A stretch of 64,000 nucleotides of DNA from CAWGOF01 sp963824225 (GCA_963824225.1 CAWGOF010000003.1:2170001-2234000), one strand, 5' to 3'; counted from the first letter of the stretch, positions 35,379 through 44,343 are shown. Notes: generated from the sequence alone by a model not told the origin. Program-made: numbers and translations.

Positions 35379-36227
35379 GTGTCGGCAACCCTCGCGCCCG
35401 ACCTGTTGCACGGCCGGCGGGCCTGGATCACGGGTGGCGGCTCGGGCCTCGGCCGGGCGATGGCCCTGCGGTTCGCCGAGCTCGGCGCGCGGGTCGCCGT
35501 GTCGGGGCGCCGCGAGGAGCCGCTCCTCGAGACCGCGGCCGCGATTCGCGGCGCGGGCGGATTCGCCTCGACCGAGTGCTGCGACGTACGCGACCCCGGG
35601 GCGGTCCGCGCGGCGGTCGACCGCGTCGCGAGCGAGCTCGGCGGACTCGACATCCTGGTCAACAATGCGGCGGGCAACTTCCTCTGTCCCACCGAGGATC
35701 TGACGCCGAACGGCTTCGCGGCGGTCGTCGGGATCGTGCTCCACGGCACGTTCCACTGCACGCATGCGGCGGCCCGACGCTGGATCGCCGCCGGCGAGCC
35801 CGGCGTCGTGCTGAACATCGCCGCGACCTACGCGTGGACCGGATCGGCGTTCGTCGTGCCCTCGGCGTGCGCGAAGGCCGGCGTCGTGGCGATGACGCGC
35901 TCGCTCGCCGTCGAGTGGGCGCGACACCGGATCCGGTTGAACGCGATCGCTCCCGGACCGATCCCGACCGAGGGCGCGTTCTCGCGGCTCCTTCCCACGC
36001 CCGAGCTGCTCGCCCGGCGGGCGGCGCGGATCCCGGCCGGGCGCTTCGGTACGCCCGAAGAGCTGGCCGACCTCGCGGCGTACGTCGTGTCCGACGCGGC
36101 CGACTGGATGCGCGGCGAGATTCTCGCGTTCGACGGCGGGGAGTGGCTCCGGGGAGCCGGGGAGTTCAACGACCTGTTGGACCTCGACCCCGCGGTGTGG
36201 GCCGAGCTGCGCGGCCGCAAGGACTAG
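35379..36227 (+). CDS. SDR oxidoreductase, 2,4-dienoyl-CoA reductase-like
   Basis: 282 residues from GTG with GGAGGGA 6 nt upstream (ATG 35349 is an alternative without a ribosome site). NADPH loop TGGGSGLGRAMALRFAE, then NNAAGNFLCPTEDLTPNGF, the hallmark of eukaryotic-type 2,4-dienoyl-CoA reductases, and the active-site Lys in VPSACAKAGVVAMTRSLA followed by NAIAPGPIPTEGAFSRL. The family uses Asp/Tyr-Lys chemistry on trans-2-trans-4-dienoyl-CoA in beta-oxidation of unsaturated fatty acids. Divergent from arcC with a short shared region. Confidence 0.8.
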   Translation: MSATLAPDLLHGRRAWITGGGSGLGRAMALRFAELGARVAVSGRREEPLLETAAAIRGAGGFASTECCDVRDPGAVRAAVDRVASELGGLDILVNNAAGNFLCPTEDLTPNGFAAVVGIVLHGTFHCTHAAARRWIAAGEPGVVLNIAATYAWTGSAFVVPSACAKAGVVAMTRSLAVEWARHRIRLNAIAPGPIPTEGAFSRLLPTPELLARRAARIPAGRFGTPEELADLAAYVVSDAADWMRGEILAFDGGEWLRGAGEFNDLLDLDPAVWAELRGRKD

Positions 36228-36425
36228 CCCACCGGGCCTACCGGGCCGGCCCGGCCTGCGCTATTCTCGTGGCGGCACGCTTCGGGACAGTCGAGATCGG
36301 GGCGGTCGGTAGGTCGTCTTGGACCCCAGGGAAGGTTGCATTCCCGGGCGCCGATTCGTACCGATCATGTCCGAGACGATCCCCGGTCGTTCTTACATGT
36401 TCGTAATCGCCCTCGAGGTGCACCC

Positions 36426-39400
36426 GTGATCGACCTTCGCGGCAGGTCCATACCTGCGGTGCTGAGCGTGGCGCTCCTGACCCTGGGGCTCCCTGCGTTC
36501 GCCGAGCCAGAGCCAGCTCCGGCCAACGACGACGGAGCGTCCTTGCGGCGTTCGCCCGCCGCGGCGCGCGCGATCCGGGTGGCCGACGAGGCCGAACGAC
36601 TCGAGGCCGCGACGCTCGACGTCGAGCCCGCGATCACGGCCGAGACCGACCTGCCGGCGGCCGAGCTGCGCCTCGACGCGAACCTGGCGACGATCCCCGC
36701 GTTCGATCACGACGGACGAGCGTTCGGCACGGCGGACGGAAAGGTCTGCGTGCTGATGCTCGATGACTTTACGCTGCGCTCGCGCTACTCGGCCGACGGC
36801 GGGGGCCTGTTCGCCGCCGAGGTCGGTGTCGCGGGGGCTGTGGGCCAGCCGCAGGTCAAGCAGTACGTTGCGCGTCAGGCGGTCGATGGACGCGTGTACG
36901 TCGCGCTCGTCGTCGCCGACCTGGCGGGCGGCGTCGGCTTGCAGTTCGTCCGCAGCGACGACACGTGCCAGACCTGGACCGCGCCGTTGACGATCGTCGG
37001 CTTCGGCAGCGCCACGCACGGCGTGCGGACGGTCGGGATGGGGACCGGTGCGACCGGAGTGGCGGCGATCATCTACCGCGGCGACCTGGGCTTCGACCCG
37101 TACGTGATCGCGACGACGAACTCGGGCGCGAGCTGGACCACGCCGGTGCGGATCGACACGGGGGTCGCGACGCGGACGTTCCCCGTCGAGGGTGTCGACG
37201 TGGCGGTTCACCCGACGACGGGGGCGATCCACGCGGTGTACGCGCAGGATCGCGGTGCCGGGCCGTCGATCTGGCGCAGCACCTCGACGAACGGCGGCAC
37301 GACCTTCTCGGCCGAGGCGAGCTTCGACGCGATCCTACCGGGGCAGGTCGACTCATTGCAGCCGGACATCGAGATCGCCGCCGACGGGAACATCCTCGTC
37401 GCGTTCTGGGACAGCTCGACCACCGATCGGATCTACGCGGTACGCTCGACCGACGGCGGCACGCTGTATACGAACGTGCTCAACCGGGGGCTCGCGGCCT
37501 CGGGAGGCGGAACGAACGTCCCGGTGGCGCCGACGCTCGCGATCGGCTCGAACGGCACGGTGCTCGTGGCGTGGGTCGACCATGCGAAGAAGCTGTCGGT
37601 CGCGCGGTCGGCCACGAACGGCTCGGCGTTCGATGCGACGCAGGTGCTGATGGCGACCGGAACCGCCGCCGGCTCGCCGATCGGAATCCTCGAGCTCACC
37701 CGTGTGGCCGTCACGCGGACGTCCGCGGGGATCTGGGTCATCGGCTGGTCCGACGACCGCTCGGATACCTACGCCGGGCTGAAGACCGACGTGTTCGTGC
37801 GCGCCTCGACCACCGACGGCGTGAGCTGGGGGACGGAGCAGCGCGTCGACACCGACGCGGCGGGCGCCGCGGCGAGCCCGATCGCCGACGTGGCGGCGAC
37901 CGGAACCGACGGACTGTTCGTCCTGTTCCAGGACCGCCGCTCGAACGGCGGACGGAGCGCTGACTTCCAGGGCAATCGGTCGGCGACCGCCAACCCGCTG
38001 GCCTTCGGAACCGATGCGCGCGTCGATGCCGACTCGACCACGATCTCCGTCGACGTGAATCTCGATCCGACGGTGGCGACCGACGGCGCGAGCCGCGTGT
38101 ACGCCGCGTTCAGCGCGTTCGGGACCGGCCCCGAGTCCGACATCTACGTTGCCGCGAGCGCCAACGGCGGCTACACCTTCGCCCCGGCGGTACGGGCGTC
38201 GGCGGGCACGGCAGGCGCGCTCGTGCGCGTCCTGCCCCGCGTGCGCGCGTTCCCCGACGGCAAGGTGTATCTGGCGTACGTCGTGGACAACGCCGGGGGC
38301 CAGCGCGAGATCCGGTTCAACCGCTCGACCGACTTCGGTGCGACCTGGGGCGCGAGTGACATCCTGCTCGGCACGGTGACCAGCCCCGATCCAGGCTACT
38401 ACTCGTTCTTCGACCGGCCGTCGGTGCAGCTCGAGGCGCTGGCCGACGGGACCGTGTACGTCGCCTGGTCGACCGAGACGAACATCATGCTCGCCCACTC
38501 GACCGACTTCGGCACGAGCTTTGGCGCGGCGGCCGACGTCGACCAGGACGCGCGGGGGTTCAACCGCGCACCGCGAGTGTGCGCGGCGGGGAACACTGTC
38601 GTCCTCGTCTGGGAGGGCGCGAACCTCGAGTTCACGCGCACGTCGATCTGGAGCGTCGTGAGCACCAACAAAGCCGTGGGCTGGGGTGCGCCGCAGCAGC
38701 TGCGTCCCGAGATCACGGCGGTCCAGGGCGGCGGCGTCGCGCTCCCGGCGCTCGCCTGCGATGGCGCGGGCGCGGCGGTCGCCGTGTGGCCCGACCTGCG
38801 CAGCAACGTCACACTCCAGCTGTTTGCGAACCGGTTCGACGGGGCCACGTGGGGCGGCGACGTCCTCGTCTCGACGCCCGCCTCGCTCGACATCTCGCTC
38901 CCCGTGGCTGCGTTCTCCGGCCTGTCGAACGTCGTGGTGGCGTACGAGGGCGCGGACGGAACGATCTACGCGAGCCGCTCGACGAACGGCGGCTCGACGT
39001 TTCCGTCGTTCCAGCGACTCGACTCGGCCGTGACGAACCCGGCGGCGCTGTCGCTCCAGCCGCGGCTCGTGGCCGACGGCGGGACGAACATGTGGCTCTC
39101 GTGGCTCGACGATTCGCCCGGACTGCCGATGCTCGTGTCCCGTCGCTCGAGCGATGGCGGTGCGACGTGGGACAACCCGCTGCGCATCGATCGCAAGCTG
39201 CCGAACGGCGGCTCCTCGAGCTTCTACTTCCTGTACGACGCCGCGTTCCCCGCGGTGTTGCCGGGCGCGGCGTTCTTCACCTGGGCCGCCGAGCGCGACA
39301 GCTTCCTGACCGACGCGATGCTGAACGCCCACGACACGGACGACCTCGACCGCGACGGGTTCCTCACGGGCTCGGATTGCGACGACACGAACGCCGCGAT

Positions 39401-39734
39401 CGGTGGCTCACCGGCCCTGCTGCCGGGACCCGCGCTGAGCAAGGCCGCTGGCAAGGCGCGCCTCACGTGGACGCCGCCGCCCGGGACACTGACCGACATC
39501 GCCGCGGGCTTGCTGTCGAGCCTGAGGAGCACCGGCGGGTTCAGCGGCGCGGCGTGCCTGTCCACCGCGGTCAGTGGTACGACGTTCGACGACCCGGATG
39601 CGAATCCGCCGGCGGGCGAAGGCCGCTGGTACTTGATCCGGTCCACGAACACGTGCGGCGACGGCTCGTACGGCAACTCGAGCCTGGCGATCGACCCGCG
39701 GGACGCTCTCGACTCTGGCGCCGTCTGCGACTGA
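36426..39734 (+). CDS. Secreted BNR/sialidase-like propeller protein
   Basis: 1102 residues from GTG. Signal peptide IPAVLSVALLTLGLPAFA-EPE. Many Asp-box (BNR) motifs, S-x-D/N-x-G-x-T-W/F: STNGGTTFS, STDFGATWG, SANGGYTF, SSDGGATWDNP, and about five more, spread over residues 190-940, enough for two six- or seven-bladed propellers. No sialidase Arg triad is recognisable. Near residue 975 a calcium-type DRDGFLTGSDCDDTNAAI. The last 100 residues are an FN3-like module ending RWYLIRSTNTCGDGSYGN, similar to the end of the protein at 18460. A TATTCT -10-like box at 36262-36267 would give a 150-nt leader. Substrate unknown. Confidence 0.75.
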   Translation: MIDLRGRSIPAVLSVALLTLGLPAFAEPEPAPANDDGASLRRSPAAARAIRVADEAERLEAATLDVEPAITAETDLPAAELRLDANLATIPAFDHDGRAFGTADGKVCVLMLDDFTLRSRYSADGGGLFAAEVGVAGAVGQPQVKQYVARQAVDGRVYVALVVADLAGGVGLQFVRSDDTCQTWTAPLTIVGFGSATHGVRTVGMGTGATGVAAIIYRGDLGFDPYVIATTNSGASWTTPVRIDTGVATRTFPVEGVDVAVHPTTGAIHAVYAQDRGAGPSIWRSTSTNGGTTFSAEASFDAILPGQVDSLQPDIEIAADGNILVAFWDSSTTDRIYAVRSTDGGTLYTNVLNRGLAASGGGTNVPVAPTLAIGSNGTVLVAWVDHAKKLSVARSATNGSAFDATQVLMATGTAAGSPIGILELTRVAVTRTSAGIWVIGWSDDRSDTYAGLKTDVFVRASTTDGVSWGTEQRVDTDAAGAAASPIADVAATGTDGLFVLFQDRRSNGGRSADFQGNRSATANPLAFGTDARVDADSTTISVDVNLDPTVATDGASRVYAAFSAFGTGPESDIYVAASANGGYTFAPAVRASAGTAGALVRVLPRVRAFPDGKVYLAYVVDNAGGQREIRFNRSTDFGATWGASDILLGTVTSPDPGYYSFFDRPSVQLEALADGTVYVAWSTETNIMLAHSTDFGTSFGAAADVDQDARGFNRAPRVCAAGNTVVLVWEGANLEFTRTSIWSVVSTNKAVGWGAPQQLRPEITAVQGGGVALPALACDGAGAAVAVWPDLRSNVTLQLFANRFDGATWGGDVLVSTPASLDISLPVAAFSGLSNVVVAYEGADGTIYASRSTNGGSTFPSFQRLDSAVTNPAALSLQPRLVADGGTNMWLSWLDDSPGLPMLVSRRSSDGGATWDNPLRIDRKLPNGGSSSFYFLYDAAFPAVLPGAAFFTWAAERDSFLTDAMLNAHDTDDLDRDGFLTGSDCDDTNAAIGGSPALLPGPALSKAAGKARLTWTPPPGTLTDIAAGLLSSLRSTGGFSGAACLSTAVSGTTFDDPDANPPAGEGRWYLIRSTNTCGDGSYGNSSLAIDPRDALDSGAVCD

Positions 39735-39793
39735 TCCGGAGGCGGCGGTACGCGCCGGATCGAGCGCGAACGACGAGCACGGCGAGCCAGTGA

Positions 39794-40474
39794 CTACTCG
39801 ATCGTGATCCGCACACCGCCCTCGATGATCCCCGCAGCGATGGCGTAGCGTGTGAGCCCCGCGGTGTCATGGATGTCCAGCTTGCCCATGAGGTGCTGCC
39901 GGTGCTTTTCGACGGTCTTGATGCTGATGCCGAGCTCGGCCGCGGCCTGCTTGTTGGCTTTTCCTTCGGCAACGAGCTGGAGTATCTCCACCTCGCGCGA
40001 CGTCAGTCCGGTGGGTCGCTTCAGGCGTCGTCCTGCCGCCCCCCGAGGCAGATTGTTCTTGCGATCGTGCAAACGCTTGGCGATCGAGGGGCTGAAGAAC
40101 GTCTTTCCCTTGTGGACTTCCCGAATCGCCCTGGAGAGAACGAGGGCTGACGACTGCTTGATCAGATACCCCGCGGCGCCGAGTCCGATGACTTCCTCGA
40201 CGTACTCGTCATCGTCGTGCGCGGACAGGATGACGATCTTGGCAGTGGGGACCACCTTGAGAATCTGACGGGTTGCCTCCACACCATTGAGCAGCGGCAT
40301 CGCGAGATCCATGACGACCACGGCTGGCAGAAGCGCCTTGGTCATTTGCACCGCTTGGCGGCCATTCTGGGCCTCGCCGATCACCTCGATGTCACGCTCG
40401 ATCTCCAGCAACGCTCGAAGGCCTTCTCGGACGACGGCGTGATCGTCGGCGAGCAGTACGGTGATTGGCTTCAT
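39794..40474 (-). CDS. NarL/FixJ-family response regulator
   Basis: 226 residues. Receiver domain with acidic pocket D10/D11, phosphoacceptor D56 in VVVMDLAMPLLNG, and the switch lysine in GYLIKQSS. Output LuxR-type HTH: LTSREVEILQLVAEGKANKQ and ISIKTVEKHRQHLMGKL. Its ATG begins 1 nt after the histidine kinase stop (TGAAATG), so the pair is one unit. It is the natural candidate for the palindromic motif found at promoters of the island to its right. Confidence 0.92.
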   Translation of the reverse strand: MKPITVLLADDHAVVREGLRALLEIERDIEVIGEAQNGRQAVQMTKALLPAVVVMDLAMPLLNGVEATRQILKVVPTAKIVILSAHDDDEYVEEVIGLGAAGYLIKQSSALVLSRAIREVHKGKTFFSPSIAKRLHDRKNNLPRGAAGRRLKRPTGLTSREVEILQLVAEGKANKQAAAELGISIKTVEKHRQHLMGKLDIHDTAGLTRYAIAAGIIEGGVRITIE

Positions 40475-40475
40475 T

Positions 40476-41567
40476 TCATGCCTTGCGACCGCGACCGAAC
40501 GGAATCTGCACGCCGACCGTGGTGCCGATCCCCGGTGCGGATTCGACCGAAAAGCTGCCGCCGACCATTTCCACCCGCTCCCGCATGCCGAGCAGCCCCA
40601 ATCGCCTGACCTCTTTGGCCAGGAGCACACGCTCCACCGCAAACGACTTGCCGTTGTCGTGGATCTCCATACGAACGACGCCCGGGCGCCTCTGAATGCT
40701 AATTTCAACCAAGCTGGCGTGGGCGTGCTTGGCAACGTTCGTGAACGCTTCCTGGGCTACCCGATACAGCACGACTCGCTTGTCGCTGGCCAGTTGTTCC
40801 ACCGCGGCGAACGCCGTGAAACGTACGAGGATTCGCGTTCGCTTCGTGAAGTCCTTCAGGAACGAACGCAGAGCCGGAATGAGCCCCAGGTCGTCCAACA
40901 GCGGCGGGCGTAGCTCTCGCGCGAATCGATGCACGGTGTTCATCGACTTTTCCACGAGTCGCTGGGTGCTGGAGATCTTCTGTTTGAGGCCACTGGTATT
41001 GACCGTGGCCACCTTTCTCAACGCCCCGAGCTTGACATTGATGGCGGTCAGGGTCTGGCCGACTTCATCATGGAGCTCGCGGCTGATCCGCTTTCGTTCG
41101 TTCTCGTGCGCGGCCAGAATCTCGCGGGACAGGCGCCGCAAGTGCTCCTGCATGTGACGGGACTTCGCCAACAACTCGCCGTAGTGTCGTTCGCTCTTCC
41201 GGAGGGCTTCCTGCACGGTCGCGCGGCGGCCGATTTCTCGTCGCAACTGCCGGCGGATGTGGGCCAGCTCACCGTTCCCTCGACGCGCCTGGCCGTTGAT
41301 CGGTGTCAGCGCCTCGGAAAGAAACCGTGCCGCGAGCTTGATCGCCCCCTTGCCGTTCGTGGAACCGGGATCCCGCGGCAGCAGCGTGTTCAGGGCTCGT
41401 TCGTGGATCCGAACCACGTCCAACGCGTCCAGTCCGCCGGCCAACGCGTCGCGTCCGAGGCGTTCGGCCGGACGCAAGCTCGCCGCTGGCTTTTGCGCCA
41501 GTAGCCGCCGCAGCGCCGCCGTGTATCGGCGGGACAACGCGGTCGCGTCGGCACTCTCGGAACTCAA
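40476..41567 (-). CDS. Cytoplasmic sensor histidine kinase (HisKA_3 type)
   Basis: 363 residues, TTG start (uncertain). No membrane segment. The N-terminal 65 residues (YTAALRRLLAQKP, LDALDVVRIHERALNTLLP) match the RsbU-type N-terminal domain that docks partner-switch kinases. A coiled coil follows (about residues 100-160), then HisKA_3 with the phosphoacceptor His166 in ISRELHDEVGQTLTAIN, and HATPase_c (VAQEAFTNVAKHAHAS, IHDNGKSF, GLLGMRERVEMVGG). The combination of an RsbU-like N-domain with a NarX-like kinase suggests input from an intracellular stress signal. Confidence 0.87.
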   Translation of the reverse strand: MSSESADATALSRRYTAALRRLLAQKPAASLRPAERLGRDALAGGLDALDVVRIHERALNTLLPRDPGSTNGKGAIKLAARFLSEALTPINGQARRGNGELAHIRRQLRREIGRRATVQEALRKSERHYGELLAKSRHMQEHLRRLSREILAAHENERKRISRELHDEVGQTLTAINVKLGALRKVATVNTSGLKQKISSTQRLVEKSMNTVHRFARELRPPLLDDLGLIPALRSFLKDFTKRTRILVRFTAFAAVEQLASDKRVVLYRVAQEAFTNVAKHAHASLVEISIQRRPGVVRMEIHDNGKSFAVERVLLAKEVRRLGLLGMRERVEMVGGSFSVESAPGIGTTVGVQIPFGRGRKA

Positions 41568-41663
41568 GGCGTCACACCAAACCCCACTCGATTCTCATTC
41601 TCTGGCGTTGGCCTCGATCTGTCCATACGGCAAGACCCTACCACCAAGCCGGTCCGAGATCTC

Positions 41664-41681
41664 GGTAGGGTTAGACCCCAT
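41664..41681 (+). promoter_or_regulatory. Palindromic motif site A (GGTAGGGTTAGACCCCAT)
   Basis: Upstream of the small membrane-protein gene, 65 nt before its ATG. The last base is 21 nt from a -10-like GTAGGC (41703-41708). A half match, GGTAGGGTC, lies on the opposite strand at 41634-41642 facing the histidine kinase gene. Confidence 0.6.
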
Positions 41682-41746
41682 CGAACGGTCCGCGACCGAT
41701 CAGTAGGCTCCCTTCAGCGGCTGCCATGCCGAGTAAGGAGAGGAAC

Positions 41747-41902
41747 ATGTTGTGGACGATCGCAGTGGTACTCGTCGGATTGTGGCTGCTGGGGCTCGTG
41801 AGCAGTTACACGATGGGAGGGCTCGTGCACCTCCTGCTCGTGATTGCCGTCGTGGTGGTTCTGCTCCGGGTCATTCAGGGACGACGACTCCCGGGCGTCT
41901 AG
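41747..41902 (+). CDS. Small membrane protein, lmo0937 family
   Basis: 51 residues, GGAGAGG before the ATG. Two hydrophobic segments, LWTIAVVLVGLWLLGLVSSY and LVHLLLVIAVVVVLLRVI, joined by TMGG, ending with basic QGRRLPGV. This is the pattern of the lmo0937/DUF5670 family of small stress-associated membrane proteins. First gene of a plus-strand series running to 47.3 kb and preceded by the palindromic motif. Confidence 0.75.
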   Translation: MLWTIAVVLVGLWLLGLVSSYTMGGLVHLLLVIAVVVVLLRVIQGRRLPGV

Positions 41903-41927
41903 CTCGGATATCAAGATTGGAGATTCG

Positions 41928-42809
41928 ATGAAACTCAAGATGGTCGCGGTCATACTCATTGCTCTGGGCGTCCTGGCACTCGCCTACCAGGGAATCACGT
42001 TTACCACCAGAGACAAGGTCGTCGATGTGGGCCCGATACACGTCACGACCGAAAAAACCAACAGCATCCCCCTGCCGCCGATCCTCGGCGCGATCGCGCT
42101 GATCGGCGGGATCGTGTTGCTTCTGGCCGACCGGAAGCGCGTGGGCCACGCGGCGGTGACGCTCCTGGTCGCCGGCCTGTTCGCCTGCGCTCCGCAGCCA
42201 CCGTCGTCCGAGCCCGACGCCCGGCAGGCGACCCCCGGTCCCGCCGCGCCGCGCGCCTCCGCGGTGGTTCGGGTCACCGTGCCCCAAGGGACGGAGGTTC
42301 CCGTAACCCTGTCCACCGCCGTCGGCTCCAAGACGAGTCAGGTCGGTGACAGGCTGACCGCCACGACCACGGCTCCCGTGTTGGTGGGGGATCGGGTCGC
42401 CATCCCGACAGGCAGCACCATCAGCGGCCGCGTGACGGGAGTGAGTCCGGCCACGAAGGGCCTGGACATCTCGGACAAGGGCGGAGCCGTCACGCTGTCG
42501 TTCGACAAGGTCACGACTCCACAAGGCTTCAGCACGCCGATGTCGGCGTCCCTCGTCCGCGTCGCCAAGTCCACCGGGAAGACGATCGGCATCATCGGCG
42601 GCAGCGCCGCCGGAGGGGCCGTGATCGGACAAATCCTGGGGCACAGCACCAAGGACACCGCCATCGGGGCCGTGCTGGGAGGCGGAATCGGGACCGGAAT
42701 CGCCGCCGGAACCAAGGGCAAGGAACTGGCGATCCCCGCGGGGACGGACCTCGCGCTCACACTGGACCAAGCCCTCATCATCGCCGACAGGTCCGGGGAT
42801 CTGTCATGA
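41928..42809 (+). CDS. DUF3185-like membrane protein fused to a glycine-zipper lipoprotein-like domain
   Basis: 293 residues. Residues 1-72 match the small DUF3185-type protein (VAVILIALGVLALAYQGITF, then IPLPPILGAIALIGGIVLLL, basic end DRKRV). The chain then continues without a stop into VTLLVAGLFACAPQPP, a full lipoprotein signal with lipobox LFAC, followed by a Pro/Ala linker. Next is a domain VPQGTEVPVTLSTAVGSKTS...GDRLTATTTAPVLVGDRV, and a glycine zipper (IGIIGGSAAGGAVIGQILG; AIGAVLGGGIGTGIAAGTKG). The second half is paralogous to the end of the M48 protease at 53.2-53.7 kb. Either a true fusion or two genes joined by loss of a stop. Confidence 0.7.
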   Translation: MKLKMVAVILIALGVLALAYQGITFTTRDKVVDVGPIHVTTEKTNSIPLPPILGAIALIGGIVLLLADRKRVGHAAVTLLVAGLFACAPQPPSSEPDARQATPGPAAPRASAVVRVTVPQGTEVPVTLSTAVGSKTSQVGDRLTATTTAPVLVGDRVAIPTGSTISGRVTGVSPATKGLDISDKGGAVTLSFDKVTTPQGFSTPMSASLVRVAKSTGKTIGIIGGSAAGGAVIGQILGHSTKDTAIGAVLGGGIGTGIAAGTKGKELAIPAGTDLALTLDQALIIADRSGDLS

Positions 42810-43549
42810 AGAAACGAAGCCTGGTCCCCGTGCTGTTCGTATGCGTGCTGGCCATGCCCGGCGCGTCCCTGTTTGCGGCGTTCGAGTCGATCGATGCGGG
42901 AATCTACCGCATCGATTCGAAAACGATCGACGACCTGCTGACCATACCTGGCCACACCGACCTGGAGGTCCTCGTCCTCGAGGACAACGAGAGGAAGAGC
43001 ATCTCCGACGCGCACATGTCACTGCTGCGGCAATGGGTGGAGTCTGGAGGTGTCCTGTGGGTCGCGGGAGACGGACTCGAGAGCTCCCTGGCGCAGTCCA
43101 TAGCGCCGTTCCGACTCCAGTCGTTCGACTTCGTCCGGTCGTCCAGCGGCAATCGCGGCGGCGAGTTGATCGTCAAGGGGCTCTCGCCCCGGATGACGAT
43201 CGGGGACCACGAGCTCACGACAGGAGTGAGCCAACTGTACCTCTTTGCCCGGAGCAAGTTCGACGGCACCGACCGGGCCGTGCCGCTCGTCCAGATGGGC
43301 GACAGTGCCGGGAACAGCGGCTGGGTGCTGGTCGCGGTCCCGGTTGGGCGTGGCTTTCTGATTCTGGACGGGACGGCGCGCAAGCAGCATTTGCTCTTCC
43401 GGAGGCTGAAGGGATTCGACGAGGCTCATCCCAACAGCCTCGAGCAGGAGAAGGTCTGGAACAGCTACGACTGGGACCAGCTGCGCGTCAACGCGCGGGA
43501 TCACGCCCGTCAGGCCCTGTTTGACGGGAGCCAGGCCGTCGCGAATTGA
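42806..43549 (+). CDS. Exported protein of unknown function
   Basis: 247 residues, overlapping the upstream stop as ATGA. Signal peptide RSLVPVLFVCVLAMPGASLFA. The region ISDAHMSLLRQWVESGGVLW with VAGDGLESSLAQS recalls the flavodoxin-like DUF4159/GATase-type domains in which a chain of acidic turns precedes a Gly-rich loop; that comparison is loose. The rest has no recognisable motif. Coupled translation with the neighbour suggests a common function in the envelope. Confidence 0.6.
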   Translation: MKKRSLVPVLFVCVLAMPGASLFAAFESIDAGIYRIDSKTIDDLLTIPGHTDLEVLVLEDNERKSISDAHMSLLRQWVESGGVLWVAGDGLESSLAQSIAPFRLQSFDFVRSSSGNRGGELIVKGLSPRMTIGDHELTTGVSQLYLFARSKFDGTDRAVPLVQMGDSAGNSGWVLVAVPVGRGFLILDGTARKQHLLFRRLKGFDEAHPNSLEQEKVWNSYDWDQLRVNARDHARQALFDGSQAVAN

Positions 43550-43554
43550 CACCG

Positions 43555-43833
43555 ATGGAGGACGGCGACGAGCCGTCGGCGGCTCCTGCACACGACGCAA
43601 GTCGGCGGGCCATCATCATTCGCGCGCTCGTCGCGGCTCCACTGCTCGTGACGCTTGCCGCGCGGCCTGCGCTGGCGCGAGCGCAAGGCGGGTCGCTCGG
43701 GATGTACGAATACGGCGGGGACGGTGACGAGATCTTCCCCGACCCCGGCGACGAGGATTCGCCCTCCGACCGGGGCAACGAACGGGGAAGCCGACGTCGT
43801 GGACGCGCTGGAGCTGGGGGGTCGAGGAGGTAG
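43555..43833 (+). CDS. Small protein with Tat-like signal peptide
   Basis: 92 residues. SRRAIIIRALVAAPLLVTLA followed by ARPALARA-QGG is a twin-arginine-type signal. The mature peptide of about 48 residues is strongly acidic, then basic (YGGDGDEIFPDPGDEDSP, then SRRRGRAGAGGSRR), probably disordered. Starts 5 nt after the previous stop and ends 2 nt before the next ATG, so it is embedded in the operon. No family recognised. Confidence 0.5.
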   Translation: MEDGDEPSAAPAHDASRRAIIIRALVAAPLLVTLAARPALARAQGGSLGMYEYGGDGDEIFPDPGDEDSPSDRGNERGSRRRGRAGAGGSRR

Positions 43834-43835
43834 AG

Positions 43836-44288
43836 ATGAAGAAGATGCTGGTGGGCTCCGTGGGCCTTGCTTTCGTGGTCGGGCTGGCTTACGGAATGGA
43901 TTCGTCGTTCGGCACCGGTGATCGGAAGCTCGATTCCACGCTCGAGCAGCTCGACATCGCAGCCCATGCCGATCCTGACGCGTTCCTCAGGCGGCTCAGC
44001 TCGATGCACAACATCCCGGAGCAGGAACTCCGACGAGCCAGGGATGCGTATGGCCTCGGAGGTGCGGACTTGTTCATGACCACGGCGCTTGCCAGGGACA
44101 CGCGTCGACCCGTTCATTCCGTCGCGGAGGAGTTCAAGCACCACCAGGGTAAGGGGTGGGGCGTGATTGCGCAGGACATGGGGATCAAGCCCGGATCCAG
44201 CGAATTCCATCAGCTGAAGAGAGACGCCAAGGGTTCCCTGGATCACATGAAATCCACGGCCCGATCCGAGCAGAAGCACGGAGAGTGA
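43836..44288 (+). CDS. Exported protein of unknown function, GKGWGVIAQDMG family
   Basis: 150 residues, GAGGAGG upstream. Signal peptide MLVGSVGLAFVVGLAYG. The mature chain is helical and ends with GKGWGVIAQDMGIKPGSSEF, a motif I recall from short exported proteins of Geobacter-like bacteria, no function known. The C-terminal tail is basic. Part of the same plus-strand operon. Confidence 0.62.
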   Translation: MKKMLVGSVGLAFVVGLAYGMDSSFGTGDRKLDSTLEQLDIAAHADPDAFLRRLSSMHNIPEQELRRARDAYGLGGADLFMTTALARDTRRPVHSVAEEFKHHQGKGWGVIAQDMGIKPGSSEFHQLKRDAKGSLDHMKSTARSEQKHGE

Positions 44289-44343
44289 GTGAACGCGGCG
44301 TAGGGAACATCAACTGCAGCCCGTCAAGGGGCAAGGAGAAGCT

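Noticed and set aside
36228..36425. Riboswitch or long structured leader before the BNR gene
   Set aside because: GC-rich but no recognisable aptamer; only a possible TATTCT box was seen.
39735..39793. ATCCGG ... CCGGAT hairpin as a bidirectional terminator between convergent genes
   Set aside because: Only a 6-bp stem with a 15-nt loop and no T tract on either side.
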